Origin: Flagellimonas alvinocaridis
Lineage (GTDB): Bacteria; Bacteroidota; Bacteroidia; Flavobacteriales; Flavobacteriaceae
Assembly: GCF_004916895.1 (NCBI RefSeq)
Contig: NZ_SNTZ01000001.1
Coordinates: forward strand, 280,263 to 344,262
DNA length: 64,000 nt
Direction: 5' to 3'
In this document: piece after piece, positions 34,401 through 43,420 of the stretch
How positions within the stretch are numbered: the stretch's first letter is position 1
Layout: each line of letters opens with the position of its first letter
The notes under the pieces: model-generated
Database searches by the model: none
Told to the model about the DNA's origin: nothing
Seen by the model: only the letters and a program-made list of their open reading frames with translations
Program-made: the position numbers and the translations under genes

Positions 34401-34668
34401 TTGCCATGGTCTTTCCGGAAGGATCAAATTCTTGGGCAATATACCCTATATAGGAAACCACCAAAATTCCACCTTCCTGGGGAATTCCAATTTCAAAGTT
34501 TCCATCAAAATCTGCAGCCACCCCTACGGTGCTACCTTTCACAACAACCGATGCCCCAGGCAACGGTACACTGTTTTCATCCACAACCGTACCTGAAAAT
34601 GTGGTTTGGGAATAGCCGACAATACTTACGGTAAAGGCAAGTATAAACGCTACGAATGCTTTTTTCAT
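31459..34668 (-). CDS. SusC/RagA-type TonB-linked outer membrane transporter
   Basis: The 1069-aa protein has a signal peptide (ending GYS-Q), a carboxypeptidase-regulatory-like domain (about 23-105; G-T-V-V-D-E-N-S-V-P-L-P-G-A-S-V), the plug domain with the SusC hallmark L-A-G-K-M-A-G-V-Q-V and L-F-V-V-D-G-I-P-I, and a 22-strand barrel ending in aromatic F. It imports the substrate captured by SusD. It opens the operon that runs to 22967. The leader region 34669-34948 separates it from the divergent XRE-cupin regulator. Confidence 0.93.
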   Translation of the reverse strand: MKKAFVAFILAFTVSIVGYSQTTFSGTVVDENSVPLPGASVVVKGSTVGVAADFDGNFEIGIPQEGGILVVSYIGYIAQEFDPSGKTMATIMLQPDSQQLDEVVVTALGIKRETKKLAYAVQKVSGEEISEAKETNVVNSLAGKMAGVQVTGGNSGVGSSSQIIIRGENSLNPSPNANSPLFVVDGIPINNNVSSRGSEGNMEVDYGNGAMDINPDDVETMTVLKGPNATALYGSRGANGVVLITTKSGRGARGIGVSYTNNTTFEDLLTLPKYQNRYGQGSGGQFAFNDGGQNRSLTGGINDHVDESWGPALDGQLIPQHDSPTTSGLRAGDVHVRPRNPDGTFADEIIATPFSPHSSNIDDFFRTGFTMSNNIALTGGNEDGNFRVSFTDLQSESVIPNSNFKRRSYQVNGTYNLTDWLKVTGSMNYVNSNSRNRPNNSYGTENVMYLWIWFGRHIDMNGLRDYWQPGLENVQQYNYNYNYHDNPFFTVFENTNAFNKDRVITNLRADLKLTKDLSFMLRSGFDYSNELDMRKRAFSTQRFPNGQYREDYIYAYEQNTDFLLAYNKELNEDFDFGISMGANHRSAKNRYQRISANSLSIPDIYNFGNAAEPLTQSDYDSKFTVNSLYAFSNVSYKDYAFLDVTARNDWSSTLPDGNNSYFYPSVGMSFILSDMFEMPKAISFAKIRGGWATVGNDTDPYNLAATYGFGNTFNGFSRAYSPSELKLADLKPERTNSFEVGADLRFFQSRLGLDVAAYKSVTDNQILSLPVSNTSGYGSRIINAGEVENKGIEVTLSATPVKTDSFSWDTNINFTANRGEVKELTDGLTSYLVKENYLQVVAEVGERMGDLYGTGFEQVTDKSSPYYGQWIIDEGSGLPIRSNELRNLGNYNPDFMVGFQNSFQYKNFRFGFLFDWRQGGVYHSRTVAIGGTTGMLDFTVPGRETGIVAQGVIDNGNGSYTPNTQSVAASNYYSHVYNRGNEQSSMFDATYVKLREVKLGYTFPSKLLERTPIRSATISLVGRNLALWTENDHVDPETISFSGGNIVPGVEDMALPSTRSFGLNLNVEF

Positions 34669-34948
34669 TTGTTGAATATTTGTAAAATTTGGTTAATTAT
34701 TTATCAACAAATATCCAACACAAGCGTTAAGGCACGCAGTTGAACAGATTAAAAAAAAGATATGGAAAGGTTAAAAGAATCGCCATAATGTTAGCTAAAC
34801 ATTATTTACAAATATTCAATTTTTATGGTATCTTGCACCAAGTGAACACCTTAATATATTACTGTTTAACAATAGGTTAAGAAACATACTTTATTTGTTC
34901 CTTTTTCCAAAATATTATAAATACTAAAATACACGAGGTTAAGTTATC
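34669..34948. promoter_or_regulatory. Divergent control region of SusC and XRE-cupin genes
   Basis: The 280-nt AT-rich gap contains repeated GTTAA strings and an imperfect inverted repeat TGTTTAAC / GTTAAGAAACA (34863-34886). It must hold the SusC promoter and long leader on the minus strand and the regulator promoter on the plus strand; I could not place either -7 element with certainty. Confidence 0.35.
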
Positions 34949-35515
34949 ATGGATGATTATCTGATAGGCATTGGCAAACGCATCAAGGAAATACGGAGAG
35001 GCAACAAAAAGACGATCAGCGATGTTGCCATCCAAGCTGGAGTTACCGCTGGGTTGATTTCACGCATAGAAAATGGCAGGACCATCCCTTCCTTACCCGT
35101 TTTTTTAAAAATCGTGGGGGCTTTGGAAACCGAGATGATCGATTTCTTTGATGGTATGCCCAAGGTCAACGGGCACAACTTTTTGGTGTCGCGGAAAGAA
35201 GAACAGACCATCATTGAAAAAGAGGACGAAGCCATTGGATTTACCTACAATTACATCTTTGGAAAACAATTGAACTCCGTTGGTTTTGAAAGTGTACTCT
35301 TGGAGGTGCAGCCCAACTCCGAACGGGAAAAAGTAATTACAGATGCCTTTGAGTTCAAATACATTCTAACCGGTGAGTGTGCATACGTCATTGGGGACCA
35401 AGAAGTACTTTTGAAGGAAGGAGATTCCATCTTTTTTGATGGGAGAATCCCCCATGTACCCATCAACAGGGGCAAAGTACCTTCAAAGATGTTGGTGGTC
35501 TACTTCTTTATCTAA
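34949..35515 (+). CDS. XRE-family regulator with cupin domain
   Basis: The 188-aa protein has an N-terminal helix-turn-helix (about 9-63: I-S-D-V-A-I-Q-A-G-V-T-A-G-L-I-S-R-I-E-N-G) and a C-terminal cupin (about 110-185: E-F-K-Y-I-L-T-G-E, G-D-S-I-F-F-D-G-R-I-P-H). Such proteins bind a small ligand in the cupin and regulate catabolic genes, often for amines or phosphonate-related compounds. It is transcribed divergently from SusC and ends in a 4-nt convergent overlap with the HAD hydrolase, so it lies between the two operons it likely controls. Confidence 0.85.
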   Translation: MDDYLIGIGKRIKEIRRGNKKTISDVAIQAGVTAGLISRIENGRTIPSLPVFLKIVGALETEMIDFFDGMPKVNGHNFLVSRKEEQTIIEKEDEAIGFTYNYIFGKQLNSVGFESVLLEVQPNSEREKVITDAFEFKYILTGECAYVIGDQEVLLKEGDSIFFDGRIPHVPINRGKVPSKMLVVYFFI

Positions 35516-36186
35516 TCCTTGAACAGGATTTCTTTCAGGTCACTTAATGAGTCCAAGATATAGGTTGGCTCGGCTTTCTCCAACTGTACCCTGGTCTGTG
35601 CCCCGGTAAGGACCCCAACGGTAATCCCACAGTTGGCATTTTTTCCTTCCTCAATATCAATTTCAGAATCACCAGCTTTCAGCACTTGCTCTGGATCGGT
35701 AATATTGAATAGGGCCATGGCCTTATCGATCATTTCGGAAGAAGGCCTTCCAACTTCCACGTCATCTGCCGTGATCAAGGCATCTATTTGGTCGCCTGGT
35801 TTCCAACCCAATTTTTGCAACAATGATTGCGCCGTATTGGAATCGTACCCCGTGTTCAACACCACTTTGATTCCATGGGACCGCAAGGTTTCAAAAAGCT
35901 GTTCCACTCCTTCATAAGTGGTCACCTCCAACTCGGCATAAGCTTGTTTGAGCATTTCCTTGAAACAGGCATGTACTTCCTTGGCATCCACAGTGGCATT
36001 TACCTGTTCAACAATGTCCAGAATGGCTTGATATTTCTCCTTCCCAGCCCCATGTTCCAATACTTGGTCCAAGCTAACATCAACCCCCGCATTGTTCAGT
36101 GCCTTTTGTACTGTTTTGTAAACAACATTGTCCTCGTTCACCGTAGTTCCGGCCATATCAAACACAACTAGTTTCATATCTTTCAT
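35512..36186 (-). CDS. Phosphonatase-like HAD hydrolase (phosphonoacetaldehyde hydrolase family)
   Basis: The 224-aa HAD protein has nucleophile D10 in F-D-M-A-G-T-T, where the general acid Asp is replaced by Ala12 as in PhnX (D-W-A-G-T-T); K49 in G-A-G-K-E-K-Y at the position of the PhnX Schiff-base lysine; motif II N-T-G-Y-D; V-G-R-P-S; and G-D-S-E-I-D-I-E-E-G-K-N-A. These match phosphonoacetaldehyde hydrolases, which split phosphonoacetaldehyde into acetaldehyde and phosphate. It may instead belong to the related phosphonatase-like family whose substrate is less sure. It is the last gene of the operon with the FAD oxidoreductase (9-nt gap). Confidence 0.78.
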   Translation of the reverse strand: MKDMKLVVFDMAGTTVNEDNVVYKTVQKALNNAGVDVSLDQVLEHGAGKEKYQAILDIVEQVNATVDAKEVHACFKEMLKQAYAELEVTTYEGVEQLFETLRSHGIKVVLNTGYDSNTAQSLLQKLGWKPGDQIDALITADDVEVGRPSSEMIDKAMALFNITDPEQVLKAGDSEIDIEEGKNANCGITVGVLTGAQTRVQLEKAEPTYILDSLSDLKEILFKD

Positions 36187-36195
36187 AAGCGATTT

Positions 36196-37353
36196 CTATC
36201 GATTTAAAATTTTGGCAATATTCTTTTTTGAAAACCCGGCACTCCCTGTCATGCCCTTGCCTCCAATACCGGTAACGATATGGATATCTTCATCAATGAT
36301 CTTTTTGAAGATATCACTGGTCTTACATTGCGAATACATTCCGTACCACCTACGCTGAATTTCATAGTTGGGCAATTGAATGATCTTTTTGGCTTCCTGC
36401 ACCATAAAATTATCAATATCCATATCAAGATCATAGCCTAGATCGTCCGCATGTGCAGCATCGGCGTACTGATGTGAATCTCCCAAGATCACCGAGCCAT
36501 CCAAGGCTTGTTTGAACAAAATGTGCACGCCCCAATTTTTCTGCGGCGTATCCGGTAGTTCCTTGGCCTTTATTTCGTGATAGGATGGACACTCATAAAA
36601 TGCCTCATACCTTCTGATAGACCATCCGGTTAAAATGGACCCTTTCAAGGTATAATTTTCTTGGGGTTTGGTCTGCATCATCTGAAGCTTGGAAACTTCC
36701 AAATCGCTTTGGGCAAACAATTCCGGATAAAGATTCTTAAAATCGCTGCCGTTGCAAATGATAACCTTTTTGCCAAAGATACTTTCACCCATTGAGCTCC
36801 GTACTTCTATCCCGCTCCCCGTTCTCTCACAGGAAGAAACCAAAAATCCTGTTTTGATCTCCAATCCTTTTTGGGCCACCAGATATTCCTGAAGCCTATG
36901 GATCATGGTCCTTGGCTCAACGGTCACCTCATCCGGAAAGAAAAGTCCGGCCTTTACATAATCCCTACGCAATCCGGGATACCGCTCCAAACATTCGCTC
37001 TTCGTCAACATCTTGGAACTATACTCATTATTGTTGTTGATGGCCCGCAGCTCTACCAACAATTGCTCCTCTTCTTCATTGGATGCCAGGTACACGGTTC
37101 CATTTTGACGAATGCTGATATCAAACTGGGATTGGATCTCTTTATAGATCCGAAGGCTTTCCCGCCCGTACTTTTGCCATTTGGTGTTCATCCCGGATGG
37201 AACTACCTGTCCAAAGTTTTGAGTGGTGGCGCCCTTGGGATAATTATCCTTTTCAACCAAACAGACCTTCATCCCCAATTCCATGGCATGATAGGCATGA
37301 AAAGTGCCCAAAATACCGCCTCCTACAACAACTACATCATATTTATTGTCCAT
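36196..37353 (-). CDS. FAD-dependent (DAO-type) oxidoreductase of phosphonate loci
   Basis: The 385-aa protein has an N-terminal dinucleotide motif V-V-V-G-G-G-I-L-G-T-F-H-A and V-E-K-D, G-A-T-T-Q-N-F-G-Q (flavin contact) and a C-terminal T-G-I-G-G-K-G-M-T-G-S-A-G. It is a D-amino-acid-oxidase-type flavoenzyme of the branch that neighbours phosphonatase-like hydrolases and is thought to deaminate or demethylate aminophosphonates (for example PbfC/PbfD-type enzymes). It overlaps the transporter gene by 11 nt and precedes the HAD gene by 9 nt. Exact substrate unproved. Confidence 0.75.
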   Translation of the reverse strand: MDNKYDVVVVGGGILGTFHAYHAMELGMKVCLVEKDNYPKGATTQNFGQVVPSGMNTKWQKYGRESLRIYKEIQSQFDISIRQNGTVYLASNEEEEQLLVELRAINNNNEYSSKMLTKSECLERYPGLRRDYVKAGLFFPDEVTVEPRTMIHRLQEYLVAQKGLEIKTGFLVSSCERTGSGIEVRSSMGESIFGKKVIICNGSDFKNLYPELFAQSDLEVSKLQMMQTKPQENYTLKGSILTGWSIRRYEAFYECPSYHEIKAKELPDTPQKNWGVHILFKQALDGSVILGDSHQYADAAHADDLGYDLDMDIDNFMVQEAKKIIQLPNYEIQRRWYGMYSQCKTSDIFKKIIDEDIHIVTGIGGKGMTGSAGFSKKNIAKILNR

Positions 37354-38638
37354 AATCCAATTCCTGGTTCAATTTTCCTGATTTATACCTTGCCCCAAAA
37401 TGGACAAAAAGCACCACTGATATACAAATACCGATTACGGCCACGGCGTATGTGCCATATACAAAGAAGTTGAGCCATGAAAGGTTGGCCTGACCAAAGT
37501 TTTTATAGAGAAGCACCAAAACACTGCCCACATATCCAAAAGCATCGGCAATGTAAATCAAGAACCCTGAATTACCCTTTATCTTGAATGCCGCAATGAA
37601 ACGATCAAAGAACAAGCAGTTGAACGGCACATAGCAGATGTAGAGTCCAAAACCGGTACAGACCATCCAAACAAAGGGGTTCATCAAACCCATTTGGAAC
37701 ATGAGGGTGGAAACACCCAGCACCACGGTTCCCAATATCAACAGTAAATGATACGTCAACAATGCCCTAAAGTTATCCTTCACATAAAAAATGGAGCCTA
37801 TGATCAAGAGCACAATAATGGCAATGATGATTTCCGATGTGGAAAAGACGGAAATATCGCCTTGATACCCCATACTATCCCACAATTCCCGGGCAAAATT
37901 GTCTCGGAAATCCCTAAACGCGGTCAAGAAGGTGTAAAAGATGACCACCAACAAAAGCGGGAAAAAGAATTTCTTCACAAGGGCTTTACGATCTTGCTTG
38001 GTCATGGGAACACGTTCGGTACGCTGCTCCATATCCAAAGCTGTGGGCGGGGGCACCCGTTGTAAAAAGTAGGAAGACAACAACAGGGGAAGTACAAAAA
38101 GTGCCCCGGTCACCGAAGGCATCCATAGCTCACTTACTCCCCAATTATTCATTACATAGAGCCCAACGGATTTTACCACACCGCTCGAGACAATAAAACT
38201 CGCACACAAGATCACCCCTAAAACATCGGTGAACCTTCTTCCCTCAACATAAGAAAATACAATGCCCCAAACCATTCCTAGGGGAATGCCGTTCAAAAAC
38301 ATAAAAATAATATTATAGGGGGCCGGCAGGGTTGCAAACCCGATCAATGCCATCTCGGCCAAAAAGATCAGGGAAATCAAGAGCAACAACCTTCGGTTGG
38401 GTTTTAGTTCAGAAATGACCTTGATGCCAATAAATTTGGAAAGGGCATATCCCAAAACCTGGGCAATGATCAACAATATTTTGTAATCCACCCCAAAGTA
38501 AGCCAGCCCGTCAAACGTAGCCACGGTGAAAGGCTTCCGAAAGGCATACATACAAAAGTATGTGCCAAAAGCAGCAAGGGAGGCATGCAGGACGAATACT
38601 AGGGAAGACCGTCTTTTATGGGTGTTTTGGGTTGACAC
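37343..38638 (-). CDS. DUF5690-family MFS transporter
   Basis: The 431-aa protein has about 12 membrane segments and MFS-like architecture, with the N-terminal F-G-T-Y-F-C-M-Y-A-F-R-K-P-F motif and the F-R-D-F-R-D-N-F loop typical of DUF5690 proteins of Bacteroidota. As first gene of the FAD-HAD operon it probably carries the aminophosphonate or its precursor over the inner membrane after SusCD uptake. Substrate is inference; the gene is divergent from xylB. Confidence 0.75.
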   Translation of the reverse strand: MSTQNTHKRRSSLVFVLHASLAAFGTYFCMYAFRKPFTVATFDGLAYFGVDYKILLIIAQVLGYALSKFIGIKVISELKPNRRLLLLISLIFLAEMALIGFATLPAPYNIIFMFLNGIPLGMVWGIVFSYVEGRRFTDVLGVILCASFIVSSGVVKSVGLYVMNNWGVSELWMPSVTGALFVLPLLLSSYFLQRVPPPTALDMEQRTERVPMTKQDRKALVKKFFFPLLLVVIFYTFLTAFRDFRDNFARELWDSMGYQGDISVFSTSEIIIAIIVLLIIGSIFYVKDNFRALLTYHLLLILGTVVLGVSTLMFQMGLMNPFVWMVCTGFGLYICYVPFNCLFFDRFIAAFKIKGNSGFLIYIADAFGYVGSVLVLLYKNFGQANLSWLNFFVYGTYAVAVIGICISVVLFVHFGARYKSGKLNQELDYGQ

Positions 38639-38831
38639 AATGTTTACAAATAATAAAATAAAGTTTCAAATTACTCACTTTTTTTGGAAAACAATTCGCT
38701 TTTTTAGTTTAAATAATCGTTAGCAAAAAATTATTCCTGTTCCATCCTAAATTGCTCTTGATCATGATTCTTGGATGACATTTAATTTTTAATGCTATTT
38801 TAATTGAATATTTGAAGCGCTCGACAACAAC

Positions 38832-40322
38832 ATGGTTAAATATTGGTTAGGTTTTGATATTGGCAGTTCATCCATTAAGGCAGCCCTGATACAAAATGAA
38901 GATGGAAGAGTGGTGGATGTTGTACAACAACCCGAAAAGGAAATGCCCATCATGGCCCCAAATCCAGGATGGGGAGAGCAAGACCCTGAACTCTGGTGGA
39001 AACACCTTTGTACTACGGTACGTGAGTTGATTTCCAAAAATGGGATTTCCAAAGAAGACATCAAAGGCATAGGCATATCGTACCAAATGCACGGTTTGGT
39101 CGTGGTGGATAAGTCCCATAAACCTATCCGGCCATCTATAATTTGGTGCGATAGTAGAGCCGTGGAAACCGGGGAAGAGCTGTTCAACAAGGCCGGTAAA
39201 GAAAAGTGTGTGGAACATCTCCTCAACTCCCCCGGAAATTTCACACTTTCCAAACTAAAATGGGTCAAGGACCATGAACCTGAAATCTTTAAGAAGATCC
39301 ATAAGTTCATGTTGCCCGGCGACTATATTGCCCTAAAACTATCCGGCTCCTGCGTTACCACACCATCCGGGCTTTCCGAAGGAATTTTATGGGATTTTAA
39401 AACCAATGAAGTGGCCACATGGTTATTGAAGGAAGCTGGTATAGACCCTTCCTTGGTCTCTGAAATACGTCCCACTTTTTCGGAACAGGGTTTTGTGAGC
39501 AAACAAGGTGCTTTGGAATCCGGACTTCCCGAAGGTATTCCAATTCTTTACCGATCTGGCGACCAACCCAACAACGCCCTATCCCTGAATGTCATGGAGC
39601 CCGGACAAATAGCGGCCACAGGAGGTACTTCAGGAGTGGTATATGCCCTATCCGATAAAGAAACTACCCAAGAACACACCCGCATCAATAGCTTTGCCCA
39701 CGTTAACCATACGCCCAAGGACCCAAGAATCGGCAAATTACTTTGCATCAACGGTACGGGAATCCAATATAGCTGGATCAGGAACGAACTGACCCAAGGT
39801 CTTTCCTATCACCAAATGAACCAAATGGCGGCATCCATCCCCATTGGTGCCCAAGGGTTGAGCATTCTTCCCTTCGGGAATGGCACGGAACGTATGCTGA
39901 ACAATTTTGGAAAAGGCTCACGAATCTTGAACCTTCGGTTTAACCTGCACAAAGCTCCCCATATTTTCAGGGCGGCCTTGGAAGGCATTGCATTCTCCTT
40001 TGTATACGGCATGGAAATCCTACAAAACGACGGGGTGGACATCACCTCCATCAAAGCAGGCAATGACAATCTCTTTCGGGCGGGTATATTTTCCAAGACC
40101 ATTGCCTCACTGACCAACAGCCGTATTGATATTGTGGAGACCACCGGGGCCGTTGGCGCAGCTAGGGCGGCAGCTTATGCCCACGGGGATTTTGACAGTA
40201 TCACTGAAGCTACGGCCACGGATGCCGTTCAGTTGACGTATGAACCGGACGCTAACACTGAAAACTATCAGGAAGCCTATCAGAACTGGAAAAAAGAACT
40301 AAAAACATATCTAGAACATTGA
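38832..40322 (+). CDS. xylB: Xylulokinase
   Basis: The 496-aa FGGY kinase begins [15 protein letters not shown] and contains [10 protein letters not shown] (sugar site), [18 protein letters not shown] and the C-terminal signature [11 protein letters not shown]. It phosphorylates D-xylulose. It is first in the xylB-xylA-symporter operon (13- and 34-nt gaps). Upstream 193 nt are shared with the divergent DUF5690 gene. Confidence 0.92.
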   Translation: MVKYWLGFDIGSSSIKAALIQNEDGRVVDVVQQPEKEMPIMAPNPGWGEQDPELWWKHLCTTVRELISKNGISKEDIKGIGISYQMHGLVVVDKSHKPIRPSIIWCDSRAVETGEELFNKAGKEKCVEHLLNSPGNFTLSKLKWVKDHEPEIFKKIHKFMLPGDYIALKLSGSCVTTPSGLSEGILWDFKTNEVATWLLKEAGIDPSLVSEIRPTFSEQGFVSKQGALESGLPEGIPILYRSGDQPNNALSLNVMEPGQIAATGGTSGVVYALSDKETTQEHTRINSFAHVNHTPKDPRIGKLLCINGTGIQYSWIRNELTQGLSYHQMNQMAASIPIGAQGLSILPFGNGTERMLNNFGKGSRILNLRFNLHKAPHIFRAALEGIAFSFVYGMEILQNDGVDITSIKAGNDNLFRAGIFSKTIASLTNSRIDIVETTGAVGAARAAAYAHGDFDSITEATATDAVQLTYEPDANTENYQEAYQNWKKELKTYLEH

Positions 40323-40335
40323 ACATTATAAAATT

Positions 40336-41661
40336 ATGATCACAAAAGGAGATACAGAGTTTTTCAAAGGAATTGGAAAAATACAGTTTGAAGGAAAGGA
40401 ATCCCATAATCCCATGGCCTTTAAATATTATGATGAGAACAGATTAGTGGGAGGCAAGACCATGAAGGACCATTTTAAGTTTGCCATTGCCTATTGGCAT
40501 ACCTTCACCGGTGTAGGGGCCGATCCTTTCGGGGCGCCTACCCAAGAATTTCCTTGGTTGACCAGTGCAGACCCCATTCAACAGGCCAAGGACAAAATGG
40601 ATGCCGCTTTTGAATTCATCACCAAAATTGGGGCTCCCTACTATTGTTTCCACGATTTTGACCTGATTGCCGAAGGGAATTCATTGACCGAATCTGAAAA
40701 ACGATTGGAAATCATTACCGATTACGCCCAAGAAAAAATGAAGGCTTCCGGGGTAAAGCTATTGTGGGGAACCGCAAATTGCTTTAGCAACCCCAAATAC
40801 ATGAACGGGGCGGCCACCAATCCCGACTTTGATGTAGTGGCCCATGCCGGGGCACAAGTGAAAAACGCCTTGGATGCCACCATTAAACTAAATGGAGAAA
40901 ATTATGTGTTCTGGGGAGGTCGTGAAGGGTATATGTCCCTATTGAACACCGATATGGGCCGCGAACAGGACCATATGGCCCGGTTCCTGCACATGGCCAA
41001 GGACTATGCCAGAAAACAAGGGTTCAAGGGAACTTTCTTTATTGAACCTAAACCCATGGAGCCTTCCAAACACCAATATGATTTTGATGCCGCCACGGTC
41101 ATCGGTTTCCTAACCAAGTATGACCTTTTGGACGATTTCAAACTCAATATCGAAGTCAACCACGCCACCTTGGCCCTGCATACTTTCGAACATGAACTCC
41201 AGATTGCGGCAGACAATGGGATGTTAGGAAGCATCGATGCCAACCGGGGCGATTATCAAAACGGATGGGATACCGATCAGTTCCCCGTGGATGTGTATGA
41301 GCTGGCCCAAGCCATGCTGGTTATTCTACAAGCAGGTGGTTTTCAGGGCGGTGGAATCAATTTTGACGCAAAGATCCGAAGAAACTCGACCGACCTTGAG
41401 GACATCTTTCATGCCCACATCGGTGGAATGGATGCTTTTGCAAGAGCCTTATTGGCCGCCAACGACATATTGGAAAATTCCAATTATATTAGCATGAGGA
41501 GGGACCGATATAGCTCGTTTGATTCCGGCACCGGAAAAGCCTTTGAAGATGGTACGCTTTCCTTGATAGACCTATATGCACACGCTTCTAAAAACCCAGA
41601 AATCAAAAAGCGTAGTGGAAAACAGGAATTGTTTGAGAACATAATCAATCAGTACATATAA
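40336..41661 (+). CDS. xylA: Xylose isomerase
   Basis: The 441-aa protein carries both family signatures: [16 protein letters not shown] and the metal-site [15 protein letters not shown], plus F-H-D-F-D-L near residue 105 and the class II N-terminal extension. It converts D-xylose to D-xylulose for the kinase encoded 13 nt upstream. Confidence 0.97.
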   Translation: MITKGDTEFFKGIGKIQFEGKESHNPMAFKYYDENRLVGGKTMKDHFKFAIAYWHTFTGVGADPFGAPTQEFPWLTSADPIQQAKDKMDAAFEFITKIGAPYYCFHDFDLIAEGNSLTESEKRLEIITDYAQEKMKASGVKLLWGTANCFSNPKYMNGAATNPDFDVVAHAGAQVKNALDATIKLNGENYVFWGGREGYMSLLNTDMGREQDHMARFLHMAKDYARKQGFKGTFFIEPKPMEPSKHQYDFDAATVIGFLTKYDLLDDFKLNIEVNHATLALHTFEHELQIAADNGMLGSIDANRGDYQNGWDTDQFPVDVYELAQAMLVILQAGGFQGGGINFDAKIRRNSTDLEDIFHAHIGGMDAFARALLAANDILENSNYISMRRDRYSSFDSGTGKAFEDGTLSLIDLYAHASKNPEIKKRSGKQELFENIINQYI

Positions 41662-41695
41662 ACTAACTTAACTAAGCAAACAAACCAATTTAATT

Positions 41696-43348
41696 ATGGA
41701 ATCAGTTTTAGAAAGGCCCGACTGGATTGTTCTGGGCATTTACTTCTTGGCCCTGATCGGAGTGGCCGTTTGGGTGGTGGCCCAGAAAAACAAAAACACC
41801 GAGGACTATTTTCTGGCAGGTAGAAATGTGGGGTGGTTCGTAATCGGCGCCTCGATTTTTGCATCAAACATAGGCTCGGAACACGTAGTTGGCTTGGCAG
41901 GAACCGGATTTGAATCGGGCACACCCATGGCCCATTATGAGCTTCATGCCTGGATTGTTCTACTGCTAGGGTGGCTGTTCCTTCCCTTTTATATACGTAG
42001 TGGAGCCTTTACCATGCCCGAGTTCCTCGAAAAACGTTTTGATAGCCGATCGCGCTGGTTCCTATCTATATTTTCATTGGTGGCCTATGTGCTCACCAAG
42101 GTTTCCGTGACCATTTATGCAGGAGGAATTGTGGTTTCCGAACTGCTTGGGATTCCATTTTGGTATGGGGCCATTGGAGTAGTGGTCTTTACCGGAATCT
42201 ATACTGTTGTAGGTGGAATGAAAGCGGTGATCTACACGGAAACCCTACAGACCGTTATCCTGATTTTGGGTTCCTTGATCATTACCTATTTGGGGCTTCA
42301 GGAAGTTGGAGGCTGGGGACAGCTTCGGGAAACCGTGACCTCGGTTAGCCCAGACCACTTTAACATGTGGCGCCCCATGAGCGATCCAGATTTTCCGTGG
42401 ACCGGTCTTTTGATCGGGGGAACCATTGTAGGAATCTGGTATTGGTGTACCGACCAATATATTGTACAGCGAACCTTAGCTGCCAACAACATTAAAATAG
42501 GTAGACGTGGGGCCATTTTTGGAGCCTATCTAAAATTGATGCCTATCCTGATTTTCTTGATACCCGGTATCATTGCCTTTGCCCTCACCATTCAAAACCC
42601 TGAAGTATTTAGTGTGGAACGTGCCGACAGGGCTTTCCCCATGTTGGTAAAGACCCTTCTACCAGTTGGGTTGAAGGGCTTGGTGGCTGGTGGGCTTATG
42701 GCCGCATTGATGAGTTCCCTGGCCTCTGTGTTCAATTCATGTTCCACCATTTTCACCATCGATATCTATAAAAAGCTTCGCCCAGAAAAATCAGAACGGG
42801 AACTACTCACCATTGGAAAAATCGCAACGGGCATCATCGTGGTGCTTGGTATTGTTTGGATTCCCATTATGGACAAAATCGGGGGTGGGGTCATGTACCA
42901 ATACCTTCAAAATGTACAATCCTATATTGCACCTCCCGTAACCACAGTGTTCCTTTTGGGAATCATCTGGAAACGGGTCAATTCAAAGGCGGCCATCACC
43001 ACACTTTTGGCAGGTCTGGTACTTTTGGTGCTCCGTTTGGGCTCCGAAATTTATTATCAGCCCCAAATCAACTCGGGTGAAGAAGTGTCGGGCTTCCTAT
43101 TTCAATTCGCCACCGTGAACTTTGCCCACATGGCCATTTTTATGTTCATATTTTCGGTAGCCCTATGTATTGCGGTCACTCTGGCCACGGCCCCTCCAAA
43201 TTACGCATTGATAAAGGGTCTTTCCTTTGGCACCTTGACTGCAGAGGACCGAGCCGCCACCAAGGGAAGCTATAGCACTGTGGATGTGGTGCTTTCTGTG
43301 CTCCTGGTAGTAATTGTGATTGCCATTTTATCCTATTTTACCGGGTAG
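41696..43348 (+). CDS. Sodium/sugar symporter (SSS/SglT family), likely xylose
   Basis: The 550-aa protein has about 14 membrane segments and SSS motifs: E-D-Y-F-L-A-G-R-N-V-G-W-F, G-S-E-H-V-V-G-L-A-G-T-G, G-I-Y-T-V-V-G-G-M-K-A-V and W-Y-W-C-T-D-Q-Y-I-V-Q-R. These are typical of sodium-glucose/galactose/xylose symporters. As third gene of the xylose operon it probably imports xylose or xylosides. A terminator follows at 43371-43397. Confidence 0.9.
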   Translation: MESVLERPDWIVLGIYFLALIGVAVWVVAQKNKNTEDYFLAGRNVGWFVIGASIFASNIGSEHVVGLAGTGFESGTPMAHYELHAWIVLLLGWLFLPFYIRSGAFTMPEFLEKRFDSRSRWFLSIFSLVAYVLTKVSVTIYAGGIVVSELLGIPFWYGAIGVVVFTGIYTVVGGMKAVIYTETLQTVILILGSLIITYLGLQEVGGWGQLRETVTSVSPDHFNMWRPMSDPDFPWTGLLIGGTIVGIWYWCTDQYIVQRTLAANNIKIGRRGAIFGAYLKLMPILIFLIPGIIAFALTIQNPEVFSVERADRAFPMLVKTLLPVGLKGLVAGGLMAALMSSLASVFNSCSTIFTIDIYKKLRPEKSERELLTIGKIATGIIVVLGIVWIPIMDKIGGGVMYQYLQNVQSYIAPPVTTVFLLGIIWKRVNSKAAITTLLAGLVLLVLRLGSEIYYQPQINSGEEVSGFLFQFATVNFAHMAIFMFIFSVALCIAVTLATAPPNYALIKGLSFGTLTAEDRAATKGSYSTVDVVLSVLLVVIVIAILSYFTG

Positions 43349-43370
43349 GATTTAAAAATATCCAATAGGA

Positions 43371-43397
43371 AAGGCCCGAAAATTCGGGCCTTTTTAT
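43371..43397 (+). terminator. Terminator of the xylose operon
   Basis: Perfect stem AAGGCCCGAA / TTCGGGCCTT (43371-43380, 43383-43392) followed by TTTATTTC. It lies between the convergent xylose operon and the LytTR regulator gene and may work in both directions. Confidence 0.88.
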
Positions 43398-43420
43398 TTC
43401 AAGAGCAATGTTGTTCTGGA

